Of a stretch of 39,573 nucleotides of DNA, positions 16,604 to 24,867 are shown in pieces (the stretch's first letter is position 1; the number at the start of each line of letters is the position of its first letter). A program made the translations under genes and the position numbers. Source of the DNA: Myxococcus vastator (GTDB taxonomy: Bacteria; Myxococcota; Myxococcia; Myxococcales; Myxococcaceae); contig NZ_JAAIYB010000021.1 in NCBI RefSeq assembly GCF_010894475.1, positions 1 to 39,573 on the forward strand, given 5' to 3'. Below the pieces are notes generated by a model. That model was not told the DNA's origin. It saw only the letters and a list, made by a program, of their open reading frames with translations, and did not search any database.

Positions 16604-17377
16604 TCAGAAGCTGCCAGCGAGGCCCAGGCGCGGCCCGCGTTCACCCATCCCCGCGACGGGGACCACCTGGAACGTGCTCGGGGCCTTGCGGGTGAGCGCG
16701 GGGCGCGCCTCTTCCGGCGATGACAGCTCATACCCCGCGACGGCGCCCACCACGGGAAGCAGCAGCAGGAACACCGCGCCGCCGGGTTCGTTGTCTCCGA
16801 TGCCCAGCAGCGCGGAGCCAATCAGCGCACCACCCCAGCCCACGAGGCTGCCACCCGCGGTGGCGAGGAAGGTGCCCTGGCCGCCCATGAGCTTGCCGCC
16901 CATCCACGTCCCGGCGGGGATTCCCATCACCACGCCGGTGATGCCTCCGACGCCCGCGACGATGTCGCACTCGTCGCAGCCCACCGTGGACGCACCCACG
17001 ATGAAACCGGTGAGCATGCCCACGGTGCCCGCGATGAGGCCGCCACCGGCGCCGGCCACGAACTCCACCGCCACCCGTGGCACGGGGTCCGCGGGGCGGG
17101 CGCGGGCCTTGCCAGGAAGGGCCTGTTCGTTGACGGAGGTCGTGCCCTCCGTCTCCTGGCTCGGGCGGGAGGCTCGCTCCGCGTCGACGTCGCTGCGCGT
17201 TGGCGCATCCCAGCCGCCCGGGGCTGGCACCAGGGGCGGCGGCGTCAGCTCGGAGGCGGGCGCCCGGGCGGGCTCGCTCGCGGGGGGCTCCTGCGCCCAG
17301 GCGGCGCTCTGCCCCGAGGAGAGGACCAGCATGGCCAACCCGATGGCGTGCGCTCGCGAAACCTTCACCTGGGACAC
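16604..17377 (-). CDS. hypothetical secreted or membrane protein with glycine-rich helices (paralogue of 15737-16417)
   Basis: This 257-residue protein is of unknown function. It has a signal peptide with cleavage probably at SAAWA-Q, then a Pro-rich variable linker to about residue 105. Glycine-zipper-like hydrophobic segments follow (VAGAGGGLIAGTVGML, VVMGIPAGTWMGGKLMGG, GGSLVGWGGALIGSALLG and GAVFLLLLPVVGAVAGYEL). A Cys pair in VGCDECD sits where the paralogue has CGYSEC. The start is GTG at 17377, with another in-frame GTG at 17368 equally possible. It lies 27 bp behind the cytochrome c-FTR1 gene on the same strand and may be cotranscribed with it. No enzymatic motif is visible. Confidence 0.65.
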   Translation of the reverse strand: MSQVKVSRAHAIGLAMLVLSSGQSAAWAQEPPASEPARAPASELTPPPLVPAPGGWDAPTRSDVDAERASRPSQETEGTTSVNEQALPGKARARPADPVPRVAVEFVAGAGGGLIAGTVGMLTGFIVGASTVGCDECDIVAGVGGITGVVMGIPAGTWMGGKLMGGQGTFLATAGGSLVGWGGALIGSALLGIGDNEPGGAVFLLLLPVVGAVAGYELSSPEEARPALTRKAPSTFQVVPVAGMGERGPRLGLAGSF

Positions 17378-17404
17378 GCTACCGCAACGACGGGCGCGCG
17401 TCGC

Positions 17405-19258
17405 CTAACCCGCGGGGGCCTCGGAGACAGGCTGGGCCCGGCCCTTGCGGCGCAGCAGGACGAGCGCCAGTGGGACGGCGCCCAGCAGGAGCTGGGGAAC
17501 GAGCGAGAGCGCGTCCGGATAGATGCCCAGCATGTCCACGGTGACGAAGGGCACGGGCGCCAGCGGCAGCGCGCCGACTTCCTGCAGCGAGTGCAGGCCC
17601 TTGCCCAGCAGCATCACCGCGGTGAGGACCAGGACGACGGTGGACGCGTTGAAGAGCGTCTTCATCGGCAGGCGGTACCCCAGCCGGTTGATGAAGAGGA
17701 CCAGGGCCACCATGGCCACCGCGCCCGCGAGCGCGCCCCAGGCCACGCCCTCCGGCGAGTCCAGCGCCAGCCCCTGGAGGAAGATGGCCGTCTCGAAGCT
17801 CTCGCGCAGCACGGCGGTGAAGGCGATGAGGAACAGGCCTGGCATGCTGCCGCGGCCCAGCGCGCCCTGCATCTTCTCGCGCAGCTCGCCCATGAACTGG
17901 CTGATGTTGGAGCGGGCGTTGAGCCACAGCGCCGCGTACAGCAGCATGGCCACCGCCACGAGCGCGGCGATGCCTTCCATCCACTCGCGCTGGGCACCGG
18001 CCAGCAGGTGGCGGCCGAGCACGTAGGACAGCGCGCCGACGATGAGCGCGGAAATCCACCCGAAGTGCACGACGCGGGCGTGCTCGGTGGCCTTCATCTT
18101 CCGCAGCGCGGCCAGCAGCGCCGCGACGATGATGGTCGCCTCGAAGCCCTCGCGCAGCAGGATGAGCAGCGTCAGCCACATCGTGGACAGCAGGCTCGAG
18201 GTGGTGCCCGAGTCACGCCGCGCCTGGTCCAGCAGCGCCAGCAGCTCCCGGCCCTCGTCCTGGAGGTGTGGGCTGCCGCGCTCCGCCGCCATGCGGGCCT
18301 TGAGGAAGCCCTGCTCGATTTTCAGCGTCAGCGCCGAGTCGCGCGCGCTGAGCTTGGGCTCGACCGGCTCCACGCCGTTGAGGTAGCCGTCCAGCAGCGC
18401 CCCCTTCGCGCCCGCGAAGTCTCCCGCGGCGCCCAGGCGCATGGCCTCCTGCACGTTCTCCCGGGCGGCGAGCAGCGAGCGCTCCTCGTCCGCGTCCAGC
18501 ATCTTCCGGCGCAGACAGGCCAGGTGCTCCTGGCCGAACTCCTTCACCAGGTCCGCGTCGGTGGCGTTGGCCAGCCGCTCCAGGGAGATGCGCGGCGGCG
18601 TGCCCTCGCACTGGGGCAGGCGCAGGGTGAAGACGTAGAAGGCCAGCGACCACCGCTCGTCCTCGGACAGAGTGGGGTAGGCCGGCATCGCGGTGCCCGG
18701 CACGCCGAAGCTGGTGGTGTTGAAGGCCTTGTACGGCGTGAGGCCCTCCATCAGCTCCGCGTCCTGGAAGTTGGCGGGCGCCGGCTCCATGTTGGCGGCG
18801 ATGGCCACGTTCGCGCTGCCGTCCGCGCCATGGCACGCGGCGCAGTTGGTGGCGAACAGCGACTGGCCCAGCGCCAGGTCCGGCGGGCGGCGCGGGCTGC
18901 GGGCCAGCCCTCCGGCCGTGACGAGGTTCTCCACCAGCTCACCGCAGTCGCGGCTGACGCCGTCAGGGTCCTCGCCCTTGTCCACGCGGGCCTGGATGGC
19001 CTCCACGCGCGGCAGGAAGGCCGCCGCGGCGGGGCCCAGTCCGCGCGCCGCGTCCACCGCCTCCGCCGCGAAGCTCTTCTGCTCCTCCATCTCGAACGCG
19101 GACTGCGACTCGATGGCGAGCGGATAGTCCGCTTCCAGGTACTGGAGGATGCCGATGAGCCGGTGCCAGGTGCGTTCCTCGGAGGCGCCGTCGTCCGCGC
19201 GGGACGCCACAGGCAGGGCAAGCAGGAGGAACACCAGCAGCGAGGCGGCGCGAGTCAT
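17405..19258 (-). CDS. cytochrome c-FTR1 iron permease fusion
   Basis: This 617-residue protein has a signal peptide (MTRAASLLVFLLLALPVASR). A c-type cytochrome domain follows at about 125-215, with haem motif CAACH (139-143) and a likely Met191 ligand in GTAMPAYPTL. Next come a helical periplasmic linker and a seven-helix FTR1-type permease (about 358-605). Both iron-translocation motifs are present in REGFE (369-373) and RESFE (485-489) form. The FTR1 family imports iron across the inner membrane. The fused haem domain could handle electron transfer at the periplasmic face, which is inference. No separate ferroxidase gene is adjacent. The start at 19258 follows a 7-bp hairpin in the leader, and the upstream gap is comparatively AT-rich. 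Confidence 0.88.
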   Translation of the reverse strand: MTRAASLLVFLLLALPVASRADDGASEERTWHRLIGILQYLEADYPLAIESQSAFEMEEQKSFAAEAVDAARGLGPAAAAFLPRVEAIQARVDKGEDPDGVSRDCGELVENLVTAGGLARSPRRPPDLALGQSLFATNCAACHGADGSANVAIAANMEPAPANFQDAELMEGLTPYKAFNTTSFGVPGTAMPAYPTLSEDERWSLAFYVFTLRLPQCEGTPPRISLERLANATDADLVKEFGQEHLACLRRKMLDADEERSLLAARENVQEAMRLGAAGDFAGAKGALLDGYLNGVEPVEPKLSARDSALTLKIEQGFLKARMAAERGSPHLQDEGRELLALLDQARRDSGTTSSLLSTMWLTLLILLREGFEATIIVAALLAALRKMKATEHARVVHFGWISALIVGALSYVLGRHLLAGAQREWMEGIAALVAVAMLLYAALWLNARSNISQFMGELREKMQGALGRGSMPGLFLIAFTAVLRESFETAIFLQGLALDSPEGVAWGALAGAVAMVALVLFINRLGYRLPMKTLFNASTVVLVLTAVMLLGKGLHSLQEVGALPLAPVPFVTVDMLGIYPDALSLVPQLLLGAVPLALVLLRRKGRAQPVSEAPAG

Positions 19259-19259
19259 G

Positions 19260-19283
19260 CCACCCCCTCTACCAGTGGGGTGG
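19260..19283 (-). promoter_or_regulatory. 7-bp inverted repeat directly before the cytochrome c-FTR1 start codon
   Basis: CCACCCC at 19260-19266 pairs with GGGGTGG at 19277-19283 over a 10-base loop. The repeat touches the start codon region of the leftward FTR1 gene, so it could mask its ribosome site or act as an operator. Further upstream, TTGC-GAA-GCAA at 19297-19307 is a second small inverted repeat. I see no Fur-box consensus. Regulation is inferred only. Confidence 0.35.
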
Positions 19284-19325
19284 TGACCTTTCAATCTTGC
19301 GAAGCAACTTCAAAATCAGCCGGAA

Positions 19326-19685
19326 TCAGGTCGCGCTCACATCGGAGTAGCCCGAAGGTCCAATCGTCTCCACGACCTGGAGGGAGCCCACGCGGAGTGA
19401 GTCCACCTGCCAGTCGTCACCCCGCAGCTTGCCAATGGTCAGGGCGCGGATGGCCAGGGTGCCGATGCTGAGCGCGCCGATGGCGAGCGCTCCCAGCGCG
19501 GTGGCCCCGACGGCCAGGGCGGGGAGGGCACGAGGCCGCGGCCTCAGGCGGTGGCGTAGCAAGGGAGCAAGCCGAAGGCTGGCCACGAGCGCGGCCACGT
19601 TGGAAGCCGTGAGCACGGCGGCGCTGGAGAGGGCCGCGGTCCGCCAGGGCACTTCGATGGGACGAGACAGAAGGGTGGTCTGCAT
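19326..19685 (-). CDS. hypothetical protein with pentapeptide-like AIG repeats
   Basis: This 119-residue protein is of unknown function. A hydrophobic N-terminal segment (TAALSSAAVLTASNVAALVA) is followed by a basic patch (RHRLRPRPR). Then comes a run of five-residue units reading ALAVG, ATALG, ALAIG, ALSIG, TLAIR and ALTIG. Such A-hydrophobic-x-I-G periodicity is typical of small right-handed beta-helix or pentapeptide-like folds. The tail (about 30 residues) has no repeat. The start at 19685 was chosen because the frame upstream reads through the neighbouring lipoprotein gene in another frame. It lies behind the small lipoprotein gene on the same strand, with about 100 bp between. Coding status is moderately supported. 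Confidence 0.5.
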   Translation of the reverse strand: MQTTLLSRPIEVPWRTAALSSAAVLTASNVAALVASLRLAPLLRHRLRPRPRALPALAVGATALGALAIGALSIGTLAIRALTIGKLRGDDWQVDSLRVGSLQVVETIGPSGYSDVSAT

Positions 19686-19785
19686 CCCGTGGAGGTGTGC
19701 ATGGCGTCGGGAGGTGCCACGCGACGGGACGGGAGGCCCCCGGCCGGATGGATGGCCGGGCGCCTCAAGGTGCTTCACCTGCGCG

Positions 19786-20019
19786 CTATTCGATGACGAT
19801 GTCGCAGTACTGCGGGAAGCGGTTGCACGGGTAACAGGTGCCACCGGGGCCGCCCACGCAGACCTCGTTGGCGGCACACCGGCCCTGCAGGTCACACATG
19901 CGCAGTTCCTGCTCGGCGCTGCCCGTTTCCTCCACGGGGGCTTCTTCCACGGGGCCGCCACAGGCCATCATCACCACGGCCGCAACCAATCCAAGTCCTC
20001 GCATCCACGTCTTGCTCAT
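19786..20019 (-). CDS. small Cys-rich lipoprotein
   Basis: This 77-residue secreted lipoprotein has a basic and hydrophobic signal (MSKTWMRGLGLVAAVVMMAC) with the lipid-attachment Cys at 20. A Glu-rich spacer ending SAEQELR comes next, then a Cys-rich domain with six Cys in about 40 residues (motifs CDLQGRC, NEVCVGG, TCYPCN and QYCD). As I recall, an EQEL stretch before a Cys-rich domain is common in myxobacterial surface lipoproteins. Disulfide-bonded surface display is therefore likely, but no function can be named. A strong AAGGAG ribosome site lies 6 bases before the ATG (plus-strand 20026-20031), which fixes the start. Confidence 0.75.
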   Translation of the reverse strand: MSKTWMRGLGLVAAVVMMACGGPVEEAPVEETGSAEQELRMCDLQGRCAANEVCVGGPGGTCYPCNRFPQYCDIVIE

Positions 20020-20140
20020 CCGGAGCTCCTTGGGACTGACGGGTGAAGTCCGGATTGTGCGCTTAACGTTTGAGGGAAGGAATGTGGGCGCGTGCCCTCG
20101 CCCGGGCATGCATGTAGCCGCCGCCGGGCGAAGGGGGGCG

Positions 20141-20620
20141 TCAGCGCTCGTAGGTGCGGAAGGTGTGGGGTGGCTCGGCGTCGGGATGTGCTTCCTCTTC
20201 GACGCACGTCCAACCCGACAGGTCCACGTCGGGGAACCGGGTGTCACCGGGGAAGTCCCGGGCGATGTGCGTGAGGTAGAGGCGCCGCACGCGGTCCATC
20301 GTCTGGGCGTAGAGGTCCGCGCCCCCGGCGATGAAGACCTCCGGGTCGCCGCTGGCTTCCGCCAGGCAGAGCGCTTCGTCCACGGAGTGCGCCACCTGGA
20401 CGCCCGGGGGCGCGAAGTCGCGCTGACGGGTGACGACGATGAAGGTGCGGCCCGGCAGTGGGCGGCCGATGGACTCGTACGTCTTGCGCCCCATCACCAG
20501 GGTGTGACCCATGGTGATGCGCTTGAAGCGCGCGAGGTCCGCGGGCAGCCGCCACGGGAGCTGGTTGCCCGCGCCGATGACGCGGTTCGCCGCCATGGCG
20601 ACGATGGCGGACAGCTTCAT
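20141..20620 (-). CDS. folA: dihydrofolate reductase
   Basis: This 159-residue enzyme has the normal length for chromosomal DHFR. It reduces dihydrofolate to tetrahydrofolate with NADPH. Family blocks in order are [33 protein letters not shown] with the catalytic acidic residue, [16 protein letters not shown] (NADPH site), [25 protein letters not shown] and the C-terminal FRTYER. The start ATG overlaps the thyA stop (ATGA at 20617-20620). The pair thyA-folA therefore forms one unit in which DHFR recycles the dihydrofolate made by thymidylate synthase. The longer open frame upstream is only the shadow of thyA and other genes. Confidence 0.95.
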   Translation of the reverse strand: MKLSAIVAMAANRVIGAGNQLPWRLPADLARFKRITMGHTLVMGRKTYESIGRPLPGRTFIVVTRQRDFAPPGVQVAHSVDEALCLAEASGDPEVFIAGGADLYAQTMDRVRRLYLTHIARDFPGDTRFPDVDLSGWTCVEEEAHPDAEPPHTFRTYER

Positions 20621-21411
20621 ACGGCCACGGGCGCCTTGATGGCGGGGTGCGGCTCGTAGCCTTCGAGCGTGAAGTCTTCGTACTTGAAGGCGAAGAGGTC
20701 CGTCACCTCGGGGTTGAGGCGCATGCGAGGCAGGGGGCGCGGCTCGCGCGACAGCTGTGTCTTCGCCTGCTCGACGTGGTTCAGGTACAGGTGCGCGTCG
20801 CCCACGGTGTGGATGAACTCGTGCGCCTGCAGGCCCGTCACCTGCGCCACCATCATCGTCAGCAGCGAGTACGAGGCGATGTTGAAGGGCAGCCCCAGGA
20901 AGAGGTCCGCGCTGCGCTGATAGAGCTGGCAGGACAGCCGGCCGTTGGCCACGTAGAACTGGAAGAGGACGTGGCAGGGCGGCAGCTTCATGGACGGCAG
21001 GTCCGCCACGTTCCACGCGCTGATGATGTGGCGGCGCGAGTCGGGGTTCTTCTTCAGCCCCTCCACCAGCGCCTTCATCTGGTCGATGTGCCCGCCGCCG
21101 GGCGCCGTCCACGAGCGCCATTGGTGCCCGTACACGGGGCCCAGGCTGCCGTCGGCGTTGGCCCACTCGTCCCAGATGGTGACGCCCTGGGCCTGGAGCG
21201 TGCGCACGTTGGTGTCCCCCGCGAGCATCCACAGCAGCTCGTGGACAATGGACTTCGTGTGCAGCTTCTTCGTGGTGAGGAGCGGGAAGCCTTGCGTGAG
21301 GTCGAACCGGAGCTGGGGCCCGAAGACGCTGAGCGTCCCCGTGCCGGTGCGGTCGCCCTTCTTCACCCCGTGGTGCAGGACGTGGTCGAGCAGGGACAGA
21401 TAGGGCTGCAT
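20617..21411 (-). CDS. thyA: thymidylate synthase
   Basis: This 264-residue protein equals E. coli ThyA in length and aligns end to end by eye. It converts dUMP to dTMP using methylene-tetrahydrofolate. Blocks seen are [15 protein letters not shown], the catalytic [12 protein letters not shown] (Cys), [22 protein letters not shown] and the end [14 protein letters not shown]. The start [11 protein letters not shown] at 21411 gives the canonical length. An ATG three codons upstream (21420) is also possible. It is the first gene of the leftward thyA-folA unit, with a 150-bp shared control region against the divergent cobalamin adenosyltransferase gene. Confidence 0.96.
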   Translation of the reverse strand: MQPYLSLLDHVLHHGVKKGDRTGTGTLSVFGPQLRFDLTQGFPLLTTKKLHTKSIVHELLWMLAGDTNVRTLQAQGVTIWDEWANADGSLGPVYGHQWRSWTAPGGGHIDQMKALVEGLKKNPDSRRHIISAWNVADLPSMKLPPCHVLFQFYVANGRLSCQLYQRSADLFLGLPFNIASYSLLTMMVAQVTGLQAHEFIHTVGDAHLYLNHVEQAKTQLSREPRPLPRMRLNPEVTDLFAFKYEDFTLEGYEPHPAIKAPVAV

Positions 21412-21491
21412 GGGGCCCATGTAACTGAGCCGGTGGCCGACTTAAAGCCCTAAGCAGGAGCGCCGCTCGGAGTGAAATGCGTAGAGCCCCC

Positions 21492-21501
21492 CACACGTGT
21501 G
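21492..21501. promoter_or_regulatory. 10-bp perfect palindrome between thyA and the cobalamin adenosyltransferase gene
   Basis: CACACGTGTG is a perfect palindrome located in the divergent control region. A short AAGCC-TGC-GGCTT hairpin follows at 21505-21517. It could be an operator for one or both genes, but no regulator is nearby and GC-rich sequence makes short palindromes common. Confidence 0.3.
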
Positions 21502-21559
21502 TTGCAAGCCTGCGGCTTCTCATGGACGCCAGTCGCGACGCACCGTTAGAAGCCGGGAC

Positions 21560-22138
21560 ATGAAAATCTACACGAAGAGCGGTGATGCCGGAGAGACCGG
21601 TCTGTTCGGTGGCGGACGCGTCGCGAAGGACGACGTGCGTGTGGACGCGTATGGGGAAGTGGATGAGCTGAACGCGACCCTCGGCCTCGTGCGGAGCTTC
21701 GAGGGGCCCACGGACGTGGACGCGCTGCTCCACCGGCTCCAGGACCAGCTCTTCACGGTGGGCGCAGTGCTGGCCACGCCCGAGGGCACGAAGGCCTCGG
21801 CGCACATCCCCGAGCTGAAGGCCGAGTGGGCCGAGGACATGGAGCGCGCCATTGACGGCTTCGAGGCGGAGCTGCCGCCGATGACCCACTTCATCCTGCC
21901 CGGAGGCACGCAGGCCGCGAGCGCGCTGCACCTGGCGCGCACCGTCTGCCGCCGCGCCGAGCGCCGCACGGTGCCGCTGCTGCGCGAAGGGAAGATTCCG
22001 CAGGCGGTGGTCGTCTATCTCAACAGGCTCTCCGACCTGCTCTTCGTCCTGGCGCGCGTGGTCAACCACCGCGCGAGCGTGGAAGACGTGAAGTGGATTC
22101 CGGCGAAGCCCTCCAAGTCGTCGGACGCGCCCCTGTGA
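21560..22138 (+). CDS. cob(I)alamin adenosyltransferase, PduO type
   Basis: This 192-residue enzyme transfers the adenosyl group of ATP to cob(I)alamin or cob(I)yrinic acid diamide. The PduO-type signature starts at the N-terminus (MKIYTKSGDAGETGLFGGGR), then VDAYGEVDELNATLG. The C-terminal block is HFILPGGTQAASALHLART followed by CRRAERR. The start at 21560 begins exactly at the family N-terminus. No adenosylcobalamin riboswitch box was seen in the 138-bp leader. The next gene, queG, begins 2 bases after this stop (or at a GTG overlapping it). Since QueG uses cobalamin, the pairing makes biochemical sense. Confidence 0.94.
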   Translation: MKIYTKSGDAGETGLFGGGRVAKDDVRVDAYGEVDELNATLGLVRSFEGPTDVDALLHRLQDQLFTVGAVLATPEGTKASAHIPELKAEWAEDMERAIDGFEAELPPMTHFILPGGTQAASALHLARTVCRRAERRTVPLLREGKIPQAVVVYLNRLSDLLFVLARVVNHRASVEDVKWIPAKPSKSSDAPL

Positions 22139-22140
22139 GC

Positions 22141-23154
22141 ATGCTGCCCACCGCCCATCTGCGTGACCTCGCCAGCTCGGTGGGCTTCGACCTGGTGGGG
22201 TTCGCGCGCGCCGAGCCCATCCCGCCTGACTTCCTGCTGTCGTGGGTGGCCGCGGGCTACGCGGCGGACATGGACTGGATGGGCGAGCGGGCCGCCGAGC
22301 GGCTGGACGTCTCGGTCCTGCTGCCGGGCGCGAAGACGGTCATCTCCTTCGCGAACAATTACTGGCGCGACGACGCGGAGACGGTGGACTCCCCCATCGC
22401 GCGTTATGCCCGCGGACGCGACTACCACTCCACGCTGCGCGACCGGATGAAGGCGTTTCGCAAGGCGCTCAATCTGATGTACCCGGGGCTGGGCACCTAC
22501 GGCGGCGTGGACAGTGGTCCGCTGATGGAGAAGGTGTGGGCGGCGCGCGCGGGGCTCGGCTACGTGGGGAAGAACGGCTGCTTCATCACCGAGCCCTATG
22601 GCTCGTGGGTGCTGCTGGCCACGCTCGTGGTGGATGCCGAGGTGGACGACTATGGCAACGGCCCGGCGGCTGACCGGTGTGGCGCGTGCCGCCGCTGCCT
22701 CATGTCCTGCCCCACGGGCGCGCTGGTGGGCAATGGCCGCGTGGACGCGCGCGCGTGCCTGTCCTACCAGACCATCGAGAACCGCGAGCAGCAGGTGCCG
22801 GAGGCGTTCCGGCTCAAGTTCGACAACCTGATTTTCGGCTGCGACATCTGCCAGCAGGTGTGTCCGCTGAACCGCCGACCGGTGTTCGCCGAGCACCCGC
22901 GCTTCGCGCCCCGAGCGGTGGCGGAGTTGGGTGTGCGCGAACTCGCGGGACTCACACTGGAACAGTATGAGCACCTAATACCTGGCACCGCGCTGGCGCG
23001 CGCACGCTACGACGGGCTGCGCCGCAACGCCGTGTATGCGTTGGGGGTGGCGAAGCAGGCGGATGCGAAACCGTTGCTGGAAAAGCTCTGCGGCGATTCG
23101 AGCGAATTGGTACGTACCGCCGCGCAATGGGCGCTCCTTCAGCTCGACCCCTGA
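22141..23154 (+). CDS. queG: epoxyqueuosine reductase
   Basis: This 337-residue enzyme carries out the last step of queuosine synthesis, reducing epoxyqueuosine in tRNA with cobalamin and two 4Fe-4S clusters. The cobalamin-binding region carries GLGYVGKNGCFI. The two ferredoxin motifs are CGACRRCLMSCPTGAL and CDICQQVCPLNR. The C-terminus has a HEAT-like helical repeat (RNAVYALGVAKQADAKPLL). The ATG at 22141 is taken, although GTG at 22135 overlapping the upstream stop as GTGA is a real alternative. The further GTG at 22093 is less likely. The last 28 bases overlap the EamA gene. Confidence 0.94.
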   Translation: MLPTAHLRDLASSVGFDLVGFARAEPIPPDFLLSWVAAGYAADMDWMGERAAERLDVSVLLPGAKTVISFANNYWRDDAETVDSPIARYARGRDYHSTLRDRMKAFRKALNLMYPGLGTYGGVDSGPLMEKVWAARAGLGYVGKNGCFITEPYGSWVLLATLVVDAEVDDYGNGPAADRCGACRRCLMSCPTGALVGNGRVDARACLSYQTIENREQQVPEAFRLKFDNLIFGCDICQQVCPLNRRPVFAEHPRFAPRAVAELGVRELAGLTLEQYEHLIPGTALARARYDGLRRNAVYALGVAKQADAKPLLEKLCGDSSELVRTAAQWALLQLDP

Positions 23155-24104
23155 CGTCCACCTCTCCGCAGCCCCTGGGCCCGGTCTACGCCGGGCTCAT
23201 CCTCCAGGTCCTCATCAGCGCGGGGACATACCTGGCGGGCAAACGCGCGATGTCGGAGCTGGCGCCGCTCACGGTGGTGCTGTGGCGCTTCGTGTTGAGC
23301 GGCTCGGTGTTCATGTTGCTGCTGTGGTTCCTGCCTGGGCCCCGGCTGCCGCCTCGTAACGAGTGGGGGCGGGTGCTGCTGCTGGGCCTGCTGGCGGGGC
23401 CGGTGAACCAGGTGTTCTTCTTCCATGGCCTGGCCCAGTCGACGGCGGCGCACGCGGCGCTGCTCTACGCGCTGACGCCGCTGGGCGTGTACCTGCTCAG
23501 CCTGGGACGGGGGCATGAGCGGGCCTCGCTCCGGGCGATGGGCGGCATCGTCACGGCGTTCGCGGGCGTGGTGGTGTTGCTGTTGGGGCGCGGGCTGGCG
23601 GATGCGAGCGGTTCGTTGACGGGTGACCTGCTCATCCTGGGCGCGGTGATGTCATGGGTGGTGTACACGACGGAGGGCAAGCCGTTCGTCGCCATCCACG
23701 GACCGATTCGCGCGACGGCGTGGAGCATGGTGGCCTCCACGTTGATGATGCTGCTGATGGCGCCGTTCTTCGCGAAGCCGGACGCGGTGCTCGCGGCGAG
23801 CCCCGCGGCCCGGTACTCCATCGTCTACCTGGGCCTGCTGACGTCGGTGGTGGCGTATCTGCTCTGGTACTTCGCGCTGTCGAGGGTGCCCGCGTCGAAG
23901 GTGGCCGTGTTCTCCAACCTCCAGCCCGCGGCGACCGCGCTGGCCGCGTGGGCCATCCTGGATGAGGCGCTGCACTGGGAGGTCGCGGTGGGCGGTGTGC
24001 TCGTGCTCCTGGGGGTGCGGCTGACGCAGGCGGCGCACGTCCGGCTGCCCGCTGTGGCGCCAGCCGCGCCAGAGCGGCCTCCCGCCTCATCGAGCGTCGG
24101 ATAG
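23127..24104 (+). CDS. EamA/DMT-family transporter
   Basis: This 325-residue integral membrane protein has ten hydrophobic helices arranged as two EamA repeats, the usual layout of drug/metabolite transporters. The first repeat begins VYAGLILQVLISAGTYLAGK and includes the typical FFFHGLAQSTAAHAALLYALTPLG loop. The second begins around DLLILGAVMSWVVYT and includes RVPASKVAVFSNLQP. Members export small metabolites; the substrate here is unknown. The ATG at 23127 overlaps the end of queG by 28 bases, suggesting coupling. The N-terminal 15 residues are weakly conserved-looking, so a later start cannot be excluded. Confidence 0.9.
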   Translation: MGAPSARPLTSTSPQPLGPVYAGLILQVLISAGTYLAGKRAMSELAPLTVVLWRFVLSGSVFMLLLWFLPGPRLPPRNEWGRVLLLGLLAGPVNQVFFFHGLAQSTAAHAALLYALTPLGVYLLSLGRGHERASLRAMGGIVTAFAGVVVLLLGRGLADASGSLTGDLLILGAVMSWVVYTTEGKPFVAIHGPIRATAWSMVASTLMMLLMAPFFAKPDAVLAASPAARYSIVYLGLLTSVVAYLLWYFALSRVPASKVAVFSNLQPAATALAAWAILDEALHWEVAVGGVLVLLGVRLTQAAHVRLPAVAPAAPERPPASSSVG

Positions 24105-24150
24105 CAAGACTCGGAGTGCCAGGCCCGTCTCCGCCCTTTAGTTTCCAGTC

Positions 24151-24858
24151 ATGCATGTCCCGGAGCGGGTGGCCGATGTCGATTGGGCACGGATTTCGGA
24201 GGAGCTGGACGCGCGAGGCTGCGCGACGTTGGAGCGGCTCGTCACGCCGGCCGAGTGTGACGCCCTGGCGGCGCTGTACCCGGAAGACGCCGTGTTCCGC
24301 AGCCGCGTGGTGATGGCGCGGCACGGCTTCGGAAGAGGGGAGTACAAGTACTTCGAGTACCCGCTGCCGGACGTGGTCGCCGGGCTGCGCGAGGCGCTGT
24401 ACCCCCGGCTCGCGCCGATTGCGAACCGCTGGAACACGGCCATGGGCATCGAGGTGCGGTACCCGGAGTCCCACGCGGCATACCTCGAACGCTGCCACGC
24501 GGCGGGGCAGGTGCGGCCGACGCCGCTGCTGTTGCGGTACGCGGCGGACGACTACAACTGCCTGCACCAGGACCTCTATGGGGAGCACGTCTTCCCGCTC
24601 CAGGTGGCGATTCTGCTGTCCGAGCCCGGGCGGGACTTCACGGGAGGCGAGTTCGTCCTCACCGAGCAGCGTCCGCGCATGCAGTCACGCGCGGAGGTCG
24701 TCCCGCTGCGCCAGGGAGACGCCGTGGTGTTCGCCGTCCATCACCGCCCGGTGCAGGGCACGCGAGGCGTGTACCGTGTCAACCTCCGGCACGGCGTCAG
24801 CCGCATCCGCTCGGGACAGCGTCATACGGTGGGCGTCATCTTCCATGATGCGGCTTGA
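24151..24858 (+). CDS. 2-oxoglutarate/Fe(II)-dependent oxygenase
   Basis: This 235-residue protein is of the 2OG-Fe(II) superfamily, near the prolyl-4-hydroxylase-like group. The H-x-D iron motif is in YNCLHQDLYGEHVFPLQ (His139 and Asp141). The distal block RHGVSRIRSGQRHTVGVIFH supplies the second His (about 214) and an Arg likely to bind 2-oxoglutarate (about 224). A core strand VAILLSEPGRDFTGGEFVL is typical. Substrate is unknown. Its stop lies 9 bp before the alkB start, so the two dioxygenases share a transcript and may share a role in nucleic-acid repair, which is inference. Confidence 0.88.
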   Translation: MHVPERVADVDWARISEELDARGCATLERLVTPAECDALAALYPEDAVFRSRVVMARHGFGRGEYKYFEYPLPDVVAGLREALYPRLAPIANRWNTAMGIEVRYPESHAAYLERCHAAGQVRPTPLLLRYAADDYNCLHQDLYGEHVFPLQVAILLSEPGRDFTGGEFVLTEQRPRMQSRAEVVPLRQGDAVVFAVHHRPVQGTRGVYRVNLRHGVSRIRSGQRHTVGVIFHDAA

Positions 24859-24867
24859 GGTGCGCGC

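Noticed and set aside
19259-19325. Fur box before the cytochrome c-FTR1 gene
   Set aside because: No GATAATGATAATCATTATC-like pattern, only two short hairpins.
21421-21559. Adenosylcobalamin riboswitch before the cobalamin adenosyltransferase gene
   Set aside because: The leader is short and no B12-box-like consensus was seen.
20141-22069. A 642-codon leftward open frame covering folA, thyA and part of the next gene
   Set aside because: Only its 3' part is folA; the rest lies antisense or out of frame in real genes and is an effect of GC-rich third positions.
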